Of a stretch of DNA of 64,000 nucleotides, positions 8,969-16,890 are shown one piece after another; the first letter of the stretch is position 1, and each line of letters starts with the position of its first letter. A program made the position numbers and the translations under genes. The notes below the pieces were generated by a model. The model saw only the letters and a list, made by a program, of their open reading frames with translations, was not told the DNA's origin and ran no database searches. The DNA is from Akkermansiaceae bacterium (lineage in GTDB: Bacteria > Verrucomicrobiota > Verrucomicrobiia > Verrucomicrobiales > Akkermansiaceae): assembly GCA_018402445.1 (NCBI GenBank), contig JAGYIT010000006.1, positions 186,001 to 250,000 of the forward strand, written 5' to 3'.

Positions 8969-9712
8969 CTACATCGTCATGCCGCCATCGACGGCGATGA
9001 CCTGGCCGGTGATGTAGCGAGCGGCGGGGCTGGCGAGGAAAAGGACGGTGTTGGCGATGTCCTGCGTGTTGCCGAAGGTGCCGAGCGGGATTTTCCCGAT
9101 GATCGCCTCCTTAATGTTTTCCGGAAGCTCATCGGTCATGTCGGTGGTGATGAATCCCGGCGCGATCGCGTTGCAGGTGACGGCGCGGCCAGCGAGTTCG
9201 CGGGCGACGGCCTTGGTGAAACCGATGAGCCCCGCCTTGCTCGCGGAGTAGTTCGCTTGGCCGGCGTTTCCGATGAGGCCGATGACCGAGGCGATGTTGA
9301 TGATGCGGGAATTTTCGCCTTTCATCAGCGGGCGCATGAAGGCTTTGACGGTGTTGAACGCGCCCTTGAGGTTTGTATCGAGCACGGTGTCCCAATCCTC
9401 CTCTTTCATCCGCATCAGCAGGCCGTCGCGGGTGACGCCCGCGTTGTTCACCAGCACATTGACCGCGCCGATCTCCTCGCCGATGCGTTTCGCTAGTTCC
9501 TGCACGGCGTCGTGGGAGGCCACGTCCACGGCGTAGGCGGTGCACGATCCTGGAAAGGTCTTGTTGATTTCCTCCGCCGCGGAACCGCAGCTCGATTCAC
9601 TGCGGCTGATCAGCACGACCTTTGCCCCCTCGGCCGCAAAGGCACGGGCGATTTCTTGGCCGATACCCCTGCCTGCGCCGGTGACGGCGATGATCTTGTC
9701 CTTGAATTGCAT
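8969..9712 (-). CDS. fabG: 3-oxoacyl-[acyl-carrier-protein] reductase
   Basis: NADPH-dependent ketoreductase of type II fatty acid elongation; SDR family, cytoplasmic, usually tetrameric. The 247-aa length is typical. The cofactor motif TGAGRGIGQEIA lies near residue 10, NNAG near residue 88 (LVNNAGVTRDGLLMRM), and the catalytic tetrad is visible as N, then SVIG, then YSASK. IAPGFITTDMTDELP and the ending GQVIAVDGGMTM are FabG hallmarks. No acpP or fabF lies next to it; the xylulokinase stop is 5 bp upstream of its start. Confidence 0.93.
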   Translation of the reverse strand: MQFKDKIIAVTGAGRGIGQEIARAFAAEGAKVVLISRSESSCGSAAEEINKTFPGSCTAYAVDVASHDAVQELAKRIGEEIGAVNVLVNNAGVTRDGLLMRMKEEDWDTVLDTNLKGAFNTVKAFMRPLMKGENSRIINIASVIGLIGNAGQANYSASKAGLIGFTKAVARELAGRAVTCNAIAPGFITTDMTDELPENIKEAIIGKIPLGTFGNTQDIANTVLFLASPAARYITGQVIAVDGGMTM

Positions 9713-9717
9713 ATCTG

Positions 9718-11265
9718 TTATCCGTTGATGGTTTGCTCCAGGAGCTTCCTGAAATCCGTGAGCGCGGTCGAGTATTTACCGGCCAAAGTCGTATCGGGTA
9801 GCAGCAGAGAATCCGCCGCCGGTTTGCAGAAAACGGTTTCAAGCGCGACGAGGTCGTGCCCGCCCGCCGCCGCGGCAATCAGCGCGGCACCCAAAGCCGC
9901 CGAGTTCGCGACCTCCAGCCGTTCCACGGGAGCCTGGAACACATCCGCGACGAGCTGGGCGATGCCGTCGTTTTTCGAGGCGCCACCCGTGAGACGGATG
10001 CGCTCGGTGGCGACGCCCATCCACTCGGAATGAAGCTTCATGTTGAGGAACTGCCCCTCCAGCAGCGAGCGGATACGCAGCGCGGGTGTCGGCTCGTCCG
10101 AGAAACAGGTGACGGGCGTTTCGAAATCATGTCGCGGCGTGATCTCCGCGCCGTAGAAGGGCAAGGTCAGGTTTTTTCCGGCGGAATCCACCGTGGCGGC
10201 GAGCGCCTCTTTCTCGAAAGCCGACCAGTCCGCGCCGAGCTCGTCTCGTAGTGCCTCGCGGGCGAGGGAACCGTTGCGGAAACAGATCAGCGACATGAAG
10301 CCGCCCGCCGGGTTGCCGAAGACGTGGCCGTAGCCCTGCGGATCAGTTTTGGGTTCGTCCATCGCCGCGAAAAACGTATCGCTGGTGCCCAGCGAAATCA
10401 CCGCCTGACCCGGTGAGGTCGCCCCCATGCCGACGAGCGAGGCGGGGTTGTCGCCGGTGAACGGGCAGACACGGCAACTACTGGAAATGCCGTATTTCTT
10501 GGCGAAGTAGGCGGAGACCGTCCCTTGCGGCGTTAGGCAAGAGGCGGGAGGCAAAAGTTTTTCCGCAAGGTTCGGCGCGGTCGCCGCGAGCAGCCCGGAA
10601 TCCCATCCAAGCTCGGAGAGGTTGAGCAGGTTCATGCCCGCGCCGTCGCCGAAGTCGATGGGCAGCGGCTTCCCGGCGAGGACGGAGGCGATGAAGGAGC
10701 TGACGAGATGGATCCTTTTCGTGGCGGCGTAAGCGGCGGGATCCGTTTTGGAAAATTTCTGGATCTGCGGCCCGGTGAAGCGTTCGATTGCGATGGAGCC
10801 GGAACGCGCGCAAACCTCGGCGGCTCCTCCCGTGGCGGCGGTGATTTCCGCGCATTCCGCGCCCGTGGAGGTGTCCATCCAGATCGGCGAGGTGTTCCGG
10901 GAAAGTTGATTTCCGAGCTGCTTTGCTAGGTCTTGTGATGGATTCAGGGTTGCGAGCGCATCGTCAAAACCTCCACCCACATACACCGAGCCATGCTGCT
11001 GGCCGGAACCGGCGATGACCCGAATGCGGGAAAGATCCACCTCTGCGGTAAGCCGCGCGAAAAGCAGGTCGAGCGCGTCGAGCCACATCCGGGGATCGGC
11101 GTGGACCTCGCCGTTTTTTCCGCCCGGTATGAAGCCGCTGGGAGCGCCGTAATCCGGCAAATCCACTCCGAAGTTCACCGAACAGCTCGCGGCGATTTTC
11201 CCGACCACCGCATCGATGACGACAGCGCTGAGGGATTGGGTGGATGAATCGAGGCCAAGGAACAT
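9718..11265 (-). CDS. xylB: Xylulokinase-type FGGY carbohydrate kinase
   Basis: Phosphorylates a sugar, probably D-xylulose, at the entry to the pentose phosphate pathway. The 515-aa protein starts MFLGLDSSTQSLSAVVID (phosphate-binding loop of the ASKHA fold). It carries GSGQQHGSVY near residue 90, typical of xylulokinases, AVISLGTSDTFFA in the second domain, and RLTGGASKNDGIAQLVADVF in the FGGY C-terminal domain. The upstream start in the ORF track adds ten poorly conserved residues. No xylose isomerase or transporter is adjacent, so the substrate assignment is moderate. Confidence 0.85.
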   Translation of the reverse strand: MFLGLDSSTQSLSAVVIDAVVGKIAASCSVNFGVDLPDYGAPSGFIPGGKNGEVHADPRMWLDALDLLFARLTAEVDLSRIRVIAGSGQQHGSVYVGGGFDDALATLNPSQDLAKQLGNQLSRNTSPIWMDTSTGAECAEITAATGGAAEVCARSGSIAIERFTGPQIQKFSKTDPAAYAATKRIHLVSSFIASVLAGKPLPIDFGDGAGMNLLNLSELGWDSGLLAATAPNLAEKLLPPASCLTPQGTVSAYFAKKYGISSSCRVCPFTGDNPASLVGMGATSPGQAVISLGTSDTFFAAMDEPKTDPQGYGHVFGNPAGGFMSLICFRNGSLAREALRDELGADWSAFEKEALAATVDSAGKNLTLPFYGAEITPRHDFETPVTCFSDEPTPALRIRSLLEGQFLNMKLHSEWMGVATERIRLTGGASKNDGIAQLVADVFQAPVERLEVANSAALGAALIAAAAGGHDLVALETVFCKPAADSLLLPDTTLAGKYSTALTDFRKLLEQTING

Positions 11266-11307
11266 GCGCGGAGTTTTCGGCGAGACCCGGATCATTCAAG
11301 TACGAAA

Positions 11308-11342
11308 CAAAAAAAGGGCGGCTGCCGAAGCAACCGCCCTTT
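11308..11342 (-). terminator. Rho-independent terminator downstream of torF-like porin gene
   Basis: On the minus strand a 12-bp stem, AAGGGCGGTTGC paired with GCAGCCGCCCTT (one G-T pair), encloses a TTCG tetraloop and is followed by a T run. It lies 26 bp past the porin stop and upstream of the xylulokinase gene. Confidence 0.9.
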
Positions 11343-11368
11343 GGAATCATCAGTTCGTTAACTTCCGA

Positions 11369-12088
11369 TTAGAAGCTGACGGCGAGGCTCACACCGCCCC
11401 AGAACTCATTCTTGGAACCAAAATAGAACGACGTAGGCGTGTCGCTGAGGCTCCAGGAGTGGGCGAGGTAAGGCGAGAGGGTCGCCGTTTCGGTGAACGC
11501 CCAGTCAAGGGAGACCTTGGTGGTGAGGTGGGCGAGATCGCCTTCCTCAACAAGGTAGCCGAGCTTAGCGCCGGTGTTCAGCGTGAGGCAAGGGCTGAGC
11601 TCGAAGCCTTTTGAGGCACCGGCCTCAAGGTAGCCGTCGGAGCCGGAACCCACATCCTCGATTTCCCAGAAGTAGGTGAGGGAGGTTTCAACACCGAAGA
11701 ATTCCTTCGAAGCGGAGAAATAAATTTCCTGGGCATCGAAACCGGTGGCTCCTACCGAATTCGGGAAGTGGTAGTAGATGTAGCCGACGGCGAAGGTCGC
11801 GAAGCCAAGGTCTTTGGAAACTTCGGCGAAGAGGTCGAGCTCTTCGAAGTCACCTGGGGCATTGTCCCAAGTTGCATACCATGCTCCGGCGCTAACGCCG
11901 AACCCGGCTACTTCGGTTGAAGCGGCGATACCGACTTCGATCAGATCCGTGCCCAAGTCAAGTCCGCGGAAGATGTAGTCCGTGGAGTAACCGGTGTGGA
12001 TTTCGTATTCGACTTCAGCCGAGGCGTTGCCAGCCACGAGGGCGGAGGCAGCGGCCAGGGCGCCAATTGTTTTGCAGTAGTTTTGCAT
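11369..12088 (-). CDS. TorF family putative porin (Gcw_chp type)
   Basis: Predicted outer-membrane beta-barrel of 239 aa. It starts MQNYCKTIGALAAASALVAG with a clear signal peptide ending NASA. The mature part begins EVEYEIHTGYSTDYIFRGLD, the characteristic opening of this family, and consists of alternating amphipathic strands ending in a phenylalanine (SLAVSF), as outer-membrane proteins often do. It is divergent from an ammonium transporter and ends in a strong terminator. A sigma-54-like promoter lies upstream. An involvement in nitrogen uptake is inferred from context. The ORF track's 340-aa version adds an upstream non-protein-like segment. Confidence 0.85.
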   Translation of the reverse strand: MQNYCKTIGALAAASALVAGNASAEVEYEIHTGYSTDYIFRGLDLGTDLIEVGIAASTEVAGFGVSAGAWYATWDNAPGDFEELDLFAEVSKDLGFATFAVGYIYYHFPNSVGATGFDAQEIYFSASKEFFGVETSLTYFWEIEDVGSGSDGYLEAGASKGFELSPCLTLNTGAKLGYLVEEGDLAHLTTKVSLDWAFTETATLSPYLAHSWSLSDTPTSFYFGSKNEFWGGVSLAVSF

Positions 12089-12166
12089 AGTGTTGTTGTT
12101 GTTTTTCGGTTGCTGGTAGCGTCCCTGACTGAGCCGTTGTGGTTCAGAGAAGGATGGTTTGTGGTT

Positions 12167-12182
12167 AGCATCCGGCGTACCA
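12167..12182 (-). promoter_or_regulatory. Sigma-54-like promoter for torF-like porin
   Basis: On the minus strand TGGTACGCCGGATGCT matches the -24/-12 pattern TGGCACG-N4-TTGCW with two mismatches and the required GG-N10-GC spacing. It would give a leader of roughly 70 nt before the porin ATG. It is weaker than the site facing amt. Confidence 0.5.
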
Positions 12183-12385
12183 ATGTTTGCTGGCTGCCAT
12201 CCGCTAGGCAGGTATTTAACCAAACCTAAGGATTTGTCCAGATAAATTTTGGCACGAGTTTGCCTCGCACGAACTAGAGCTAGTCCCATGATTTTCGGCT
12301 GGCAAGTCCTTTTGGAGGATTTTTCGGTCGAGATGGGTAAGTGATAATCTGGTGATTTCGGGGATGGATAGAGAAGAGCAGGTGT

Positions 12386-12401
12386 TGGCACGGGGTTTGC
12401 T
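12386..12401 (+). promoter_or_regulatory. Sigma-54 promoter for ammonium transporter
   Basis: TGGCACGGGGTTTGCT is a perfect match to the sigma-54 consensus TGGCACG-N4-TTGCW with GG-N10-GC spacing. It lies about 77 bp upstream of the amt start, giving a leader of about 65 nt. Sigma-54 control of ammonium transport is established in other bacteria; here it is inferred from the site alone. The activator (NtrC-type) is not in the window. Confidence 0.75.
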
Positions 12402-12477
12402 AGGAGGATGTTGCTGTCTCTCGTGACGACTCATCGATACGGGAAACACAGCGAAATATCCGACAACCCCGACCAAT

Positions 12478-14004
12478 ATGACCAGACGACATCCAATGAT
12501 ATTGCGAGCCCTCTCCCTAGCGGCGGCGGCTTGCTTCGCAGTGCCCCTCATGCCAACGACCGGATACGGTCAGGAGGAGGAGGCCCCCCCCGCGCCCACC
12601 GCAGAACTGGCGGCACCCGAGGCTCCGGAGGAAACGCCGGCTGCCTCCGGCACGACCTCTGCCGAGATCGCTGCAGCGGCCGCCAGTGCGGCCGCCGCCG
12701 AAGAGATCGCGGCCGAGGTGGGCGAGGACGACCAGAAGGCTCCCGCTTATCTGGAGCTGCTCGAAGCGCAGGGCGATTACGCCTACGCGTTCGACTTCTT
12801 CACGACCTCGATGCTCTGGACGGTGATCGCCGCCGCATTGGTGTTCATCATGCACCTCGGTTTCGCGACTCTGGAAGCAGGTCTTTGCCAGCAGAAGAAC
12901 GTGGTGAACGTCCTCTTCAAGAACGTCTTCATCATCTGCATTGGCTTGCTCACCTATGCGTTCATTGGTTTCAATACCCACTATCCCGGAGATTTCAACG
13001 GCTTCTTCAAGCTGGGAGGTCCGTTGTCAGACGGCAATGTCGATGATACCTTCGGCTACGGTGGCGTTTCATTGGCGATGACCGGCTACGGTGACTTCAT
13101 TTTCCAAGCGATGTTCGCCGCAACGGCCGCGACGATCGTTTCCGGTGCGGTCGCGGAGCGGGTGAAACTTAGCAGCTTCATGATCTTCGCTACGATCCTC
13201 GTGGCTCTTGGCTACACGATTGCCGGGTCCTGGCATTGGGGTGGGGGTTTCCTCTCTGGCCTTGCGGTTCCGTTCAAGGACTTCGCGGGTTCCACCGTGG
13301 TTCATGGATTCGGCGGTGCGGCCGCGCTGGCATGTGTTCTCCTTCTCGGCGCACGTCGCGGAAAATACACGAAGGATGGCATCAAGCCGATCATTGGCCA
13401 CAGCATGCCCCTCGCCACGATCGGCGTGTTCCTGCTGTTCTTTGGCTGGTTCGGATTCAATGGTGGTTCCGTTCTTTCCGCCGCTCCTGGTCCGCTCGGG
13501 CTGGTATTTACCACTACCGCCCTCGCAGCGGCAGCAGGCGGCATCACCTCGATCTTCACTTCATGGATTGTTCTCAAGAAGCCCGATCTCTCCATGGCGC
13601 TCAACGGTATCTTAGCTGGTCTTGTGAGTATCACCGCAGCGGCTGATATTGTTTCTCCGATATCTGCGATCATCGCGGGTGCCATCGGCGGCATCTTAGT
13701 GGTGTTCTCGATCTTGTTCTTCGACAAGGTCAAGATCGACGATCCGGTCGGCGCGATCTCCGTCCACGGTGTCTGCGGCATCTGGGGAACACTTGCTGTA
13801 GCTGTCTTCGGTGGTTCTGACTTCAGTTTCCTTTCGCAGATCATTGGGATCGTCTCGGTTTACGGATTCGCGTTCGTCTTCTCGCTCATCGTCTTCGGCA
13901 TCATTAAAGCCGTGATGGGTGTCCGGGTTGATGAGCAGGAAGAAGCAGAAGGCCTCGACGTTGCCGAGCATGGCTCACCGGCTTACAGCGACGGCCACTC
14001 ATAA
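12478..14004 (+). CDS. amt: Ammonium transporter
   Basis: Inner-membrane channel for ammonium. It starts with a signal-like segment (ALSLAAAACFAVPLMPTTG), then an Ala/Glu-rich stretch near residues 35-90. The Amt core has eleven-helix character. FATLEAGLCQQKN, AGSWHWGGGFLSGLAVPFKDFAG, VHGFGGAAALACVLLLG (first pore histidine region) and GAISVHGVCGIWGTLAVAVFG (second) are all present. At 508 aa it is longer than the usual 400-450 because of the extra N-terminal segment. Transcription probably starts at the sigma-54 site upstream. ATGs at 12478 and 12496 are both possible starts. No glnK/glnB gene follows, which is unusual for amt. Confidence 0.95.
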   Translation: MTRRHPMILRALSLAAAACFAVPLMPTTGYGQEEEAPPAPTAELAAPEAPEETPAASGTTSAEIAAAAASAAAAEEIAAEVGEDDQKAPAYLELLEAQGDYAYAFDFFTTSMLWTVIAAALVFIMHLGFATLEAGLCQQKNVVNVLFKNVFIICIGLLTYAFIGFNTHYPGDFNGFFKLGGPLSDGNVDDTFGYGGVSLAMTGYGDFIFQAMFAATAATIVSGAVAERVKLSSFMIFATILVALGYTIAGSWHWGGGFLSGLAVPFKDFAGSTVVHGFGGAAALACVLLLGARRGKYTKDGIKPIIGHSMPLATIGVFLLFFGWFGFNGGSVLSAAPGPLGLVFTTTALAAAAGGITSIFTSWIVLKKPDLSMALNGILAGLVSITAAADIVSPISAIIAGAIGGILVVFSILFFDKVKIDDPVGAISVHGVCGIWGTLAVAVFGGSDFSFLSQIIGIVSVYGFAFVFSLIVFGIIKAVMGVRVDEQEEAEGLDVAEHGSPAYSDGHS

Positions 14005-14026
14005 TTTCCCGCAAGGGTAGTTTCAC

Positions 14027-14064
14027 AAACGGGCGGGCTGGAAACAGTTCGCCCGTTTTCGTTT
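14027..14064 (+). terminator. Rho-independent terminator downstream of amt
   Basis: AAACGGGCG pairs with CGCCCGTTT around an inner CTG-GAAA-CAG hairpin, followed by a T-rich run. It starts 22 bp after the amt stop. Confidence 0.8.
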
Positions 14065-14089
14065 GCCCCTGCGGTGGGATCGGATAGCA

Positions 14090-14569
14090 ATGGCCGTGAT
14101 GAAACGTCCGCTCCTGCGCCTGTCGATCGCCGCGTTGCTGGTCGCCGTGACGTTTCTTGCCGTGAAGATCTGGATGGGTAGATACGACCGCGCTCCGGAT
14201 CCCCGCGCTCGCTACCGGATCGAGGCCGCGCGCCTTGAGAGCGACCGCTCTTATCTATGGCTGGAAATCCACCTCCGGAAAAACGGCGACAAGGATCACG
14301 ATATGCTCCAGCCCGTTCTGCTGGTCACGGCGGATGGGGCGGAGCACGAACCCGCCGACACGACTTTCGGCGGTGGGCCGGAAAAAGGTTTCACGGATAT
14401 CTGGTTCAAGTTCTGGCTGGATGAGCGCGGAGATGGAGGGAAAATCGATCTCCGCATGAATGGCGGGACGCTGCGGGTGAAAACGAACGCAGGCGCGCCC
14501 ACCTTCGACAAGGACGGCAAGGCGGTGATGAAATCCGCGGATTGGGGAAAAACATGGCTTGGCTTCTGA
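14090..14569 (+). CDS. Hypothetical membrane-anchored protein
   Basis: A 159-aa protein of unknown function. The N-terminus MAVMKRPLLRLSIAALLVAVTF holds one hydrophobic anchor; the remainder is soluble and, from its lack of further helices, probably periplasmic. The body contains short strands (YLWLEIHLRKNG, GFTDIWFKFWL, GTLRVKTNAG) consistent with a small beta domain. It overlaps the coaX start by 16 bp in another frame, so the two genes are probably translated together. I recognise no family. Its start may be the internal ATG three codons later. Confidence 0.6.
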   Translation: MAVMKRPLLRLSIAALLVAVTFLAVKIWMGRYDRAPDPRARYRIEAARLESDRSYLWLEIHLRKNGDKDHDMLQPVLLVTADGAEHEPADTTFGGGPEKGFTDIWFKFWLDERGDGGKIDLRMNGGTLRVKTNAGAPTFDKDGKAVMKSADWGKTWLGF

Positions 14570-15297
14570 TCGACAACTCGAACACCCGCACCAAGCTCGC
14601 CCTCGGTGACGCGAACGGCCTGCTGGCATGGCGGGCGGTGATCCCGACGGCCGCTCTCTCCGCCGAAACGCTTGCCGCCGCAGTCGGTGAAATCAACTTC
14701 GACGCGGTCGCCTGCGCCTCCGTGGTGCCGGAAAAGGCGGCGTGGCTCGCGGGGCATTTCAGCGGCCGCCCTTTCCATAACGTCACCTCACGCAGCCCGC
14801 TCGGCTTCGGTTTCTCCGTGCCGCAGCCGGAAACTCTCGGAGCCGACCGCCTCGCGAACGCCGCGGCGCTGAAAAACAAATATGGCAGTCCCGGCATCGC
14901 CATCGACTTCGGCACGGCAGTCACCTTCAGCGTGCTTTCCCCGGACGGAGATTTTGCGGGCGGAGCGATCGCGCCCGGCATGGCGGCGATGACCGGCTAC
15001 CTCGCCGACCGCACCGCGCAGCTCCCATGGGTTGATCTTTCCGAACCCGCCTCGCCCATCGGCGCGACCACCGCCGAGGCCATCCTTTCCGGCGCGGTCA
15101 TCGGCCACCGGGGCATGGTTCGGGAAATCCTGCGGGAAATTATTTCCGCGTGTGGAGACCCGCCCAAGGTCGTGGCCACCGGCGGCGGTGCGGAATTCGG
15201 ATCAAAAGGCATTGCCGAAATCGATGCGACCGATCCCGAACTCACGCTGGAAGGCGTGCGCCTGATTGCGTCAAAAGTATTCGTATCCGCAGGATGA
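14554..15297 (+). CDS. coaX: Type III pantothenate kinase
   Basis: First step of coenzyme A synthesis: phosphorylation of pantothenate, by the CoaX-type enzyme with an ASKHA fold. The 247-aa length is typical. The N-terminal nucleotide loop is MAWLLIDNSNTRTKLAL. PETLGADRLANAAALKNKYG is the pantothenate-binding segment, AIDFGTAVTFSVLSPDG carries the second phosphate loop, and GGAIAPGMAAM follows. panC (pantothenate synthesis) lies at 51.5 kb, so two pathway genes are in the window but unlinked. The start is the ATG inside the previous gene's end. Confidence 0.93.
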   Translation: MAWLLIDNSNTRTKLALGDANGLLAWRAVIPTAALSAETLAAAVGEINFDAVACASVVPEKAAWLAGHFSGRPFHNVTSRSPLGFGFSVPQPETLGADRLANAAALKNKYGSPGIAIDFGTAVTFSVLSPDGDFAGGAIAPGMAAMTGYLADRTAQLPWVDLSEPASPIGATTAEAILSGAVIGHRGMVREILREIISACGDPPKVVATGGGAEFGSKGIAEIDATDPELTLEGVRLIASKVFVSAG

Positions 15298-15321
15298 GCG
15301 TAGCACCACCACATTTGGAGA

Positions 15322-15470
15322 TTTAACCGCGAATGCACGCGAATGAGGGCGAATTTTTGAAAATGAATGATTTTAGTTTTCCTGTGCAGGGGACATGTAG
15401 CCAAACCGAAAGCTCTCGGAATTTTTTCTTCATTAGCGGCCATTCGCGTGAATTCGCGGTTTACTCTTTT
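15322..15470. repeat. Inverted pair of 10-nt-phased CGCGAAT repeats
   Basis: The left arm (about 15322-15357) reads AACCGCGAATGCACGCGAATG and continues in 10-nt steps. The right arm (about 15421-15470) has the reverse complement with 20 of 21 bases matching over the core. The 60-bp centre is unremarkable. A related 10-nt-phased block (ACGCGGATAAACACGGA on the minus strand) lies near 35.4 kb, so this is a dispersed family. Confidence 0.7.
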
Positions 15471-15544
15471 AGAATGATGCAGCCTGAGAACGAGCGGATT
15501 TGTTGTGGCTCTCTCCCCCGTCACCGCATAGGCAGGGCGCGGAA

Positions 15545-16489
15545 ATGAGCGAATCCCCCTTGGCTATAGGCATCGACTTCGGAGGCACCAGCGTGAAAAC
15601 AGGTGTCGTGCGCGGCGGCGAGATCATCGATCACGCACCGCCCATTGCGACCCAAGATTTTAGCCGAGCCGATGAGATCATCGCGGCCATCGTCCGCACC
15701 GTTAGCGACCTGCGCACGCGCCACGAGGGCATCTGCGCGGTCGGCATCGGCGTGCCGGGCTTCGTGGATTTCGAAAGGGGCGTCATCTTCGATCTCACCA
15801 ACGTCCGCGGCTGGGCGAATGTCCCGCTGCGCGAAAAGCTCTCGCAAGCCCTCGGCCTGCCCGTCTCCGCCGACAACGATGCGAACTGCATGGCCTTTGC
15901 CGAGTGGAAACTGGGAGCCGGTAAAGGCCGCGACCACCTCATTTGCGTCGCTCTTGGGACGGGTGTCGGCGCGGGCGTCATCGCGAACGGGCGGATGGTG
16001 CGCGGCGCGAATTTCGGGGCGGGCGAGATCGGCCAGACATCTATCGACTACCAGGGTCGCCCGGGTCATTACGGAAACTTCGGCGCGCTGGAGGACTATA
16101 TCGGCAACCGCGAGATCGCTCGCGACGCGCAGGCCGCCTACGAAGCCGCCGGCATCGCCCGGGGAATCGAGGACTGCTCGCCCCACGCCCTTGCCGAGGC
16201 AGCGCGGAGCGGCGACGTGATCGCGCGGGCGCATTGGGATCTCATCGGGCGCATGTTCGCCACCGCGATGATGAACGCCTGCTGGCTGCTCAACCCCGAG
16301 GCGCTCGTCATCGGCGGCGGCGTCGCCCGCGCCGGGGATCTGCTTTTCACGCCTTTTCGCGAGCATTTGCTCCGCCAGCTTTCCGGTCCGTTCCGCGATG
16401 GCCTTGCCATCCTGCCCGCCGCCTTCGGCCATGAGGCGGGCACCGTGGGAGCCGCCGCGCTTGCGCTGGAGGAAGCCGGATTTCAGTGA
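15545..16489 (+). CDS. ROK family sugar kinase, atypical (no zinc-binding cysteines)
   Basis: Predicted cytoplasmic sugar kinase of 314 aa, glucokinase-like. The phosphate loop is AIGIDFGGTSVKTGVV. GIGVPGFVDFERGVI is the ROK middle segment, SADNDANCMAFAEWKLGAG the sugar-binding region, and VALGTGVGAGVIANGRMVRG the ROK signature. ROK proteins normally have a zinc site CxCGxxGCxE just after GAGEIGH. Here that stretch reads GRPGHYGNFGALEDYIG, with all cysteines missing and GAGEIGQ in place of GAGEIGH. The fold and the GN..G.LE spacing remain, so zinc seems dispensable or replaced. The substrate is unknown. An upstream start in the track is less likely. Confidence 0.85.
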   Translation: MSESPLAIGIDFGGTSVKTGVVRGGEIIDHAPPIATQDFSRADEIIAAIVRTVSDLRTRHEGICAVGIGVPGFVDFERGVIFDLTNVRGWANVPLREKLSQALGLPVSADNDANCMAFAEWKLGAGKGRDHLICVALGTGVGAGVIANGRMVRGANFGAGEIGQTSIDYQGRPGHYGNFGALEDYIGNREIARDAQAAYEAAGIARGIEDCSPHALAEAARSGDVIARAHWDLIGRMFATAMMNACWLLNPEALVIGGGVARAGDLLFTPFREHLLRQLSGPFRDGLAILPAAFGHEAGTVGAAALALEEAGFQ

Positions 16490-16527
16490 TCCTTATCGAA
16501 CGAGGTGACGGGATCCGGACCATCCAC

Positions 16528-16651
16528 GGGGAGCACACGCGCCCTCGCGTGTTGTTTCCGACGCCCTCGTCGGAAACCGCGTGGAATGGCGTGGACGGCC
16601 GGTCTTCGGCGAGGGCGCCAAAGACAACACGCGAGGGCGCGTATGCTCCCC
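16528..16651. repeat. Near-perfect palindromic mini-element (MITE/REP-like)
   Basis: Terminal arms of 28 bp (16528-16555 and 16624-16651) match in reverse complement at 27 of 28 positions; the arms begin GGGGAGCA. Inside, CCGACG-CCCT-CGTCGG forms a further hairpin and the opposite half repeats the same plan imperfectly. The element therefore gives similar peptides on both strands (GEHTRPRVL). It contains no transposase. Confidence 0.85.
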
Positions 16652-16698
16652 AGGATTCTCGCCGCTGCCTGAATCCTTCAAAACCATTTCATGCGATT

Positions 16699-16890
16699 TT
16701 AGGAAACCCCGCGCACTCGGAAAGGCGGTGCATCCAGCGTATCGCCTGCCTTTTTCCCCACCAGCGCCCGGTAGAGCGGACTCTCCGGGCTCAGCAGCGT
16801 GATCTCCCCGCCTCCGGTGGATTTCAGGCTTCCCTCCCCGCGCTGATCGTCGGTGTTTCTCAGGCGGAAAATGCCGACTGAACTCACCAC
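16699..16890 (-). pseudogene. Fragment of a GreA/GreB-type transcription factor C-terminal domain
   Basis: The minus frame after the sulfatase stop reads GEITLLSPESPLYRALVGKK, then AGDTLDAPPFRVRGV and a stop. This matches the end of Gre-family factors (S-P-x-x-RAL-x-GKxxGD). No N-terminal coiled coil is present: upstream the frame runs antiparallel-free into the sulfatase coding region in another frame. It is probably the remnant of a Gre-like gene truncated when the sulfatase gene arrived. Translation of a 60-residue peptide from a GTG is conceivable. Confidence 0.6.

Noticed and set aside
12250-12263. Another sigma-54-like site (TGGCACGAGTTTGC) on the plus strand
   Set aside because: The GG-to-GC spacing is 9 instead of 10, which usually abolishes activity; the site at 12386 is perfect and closer to amt.
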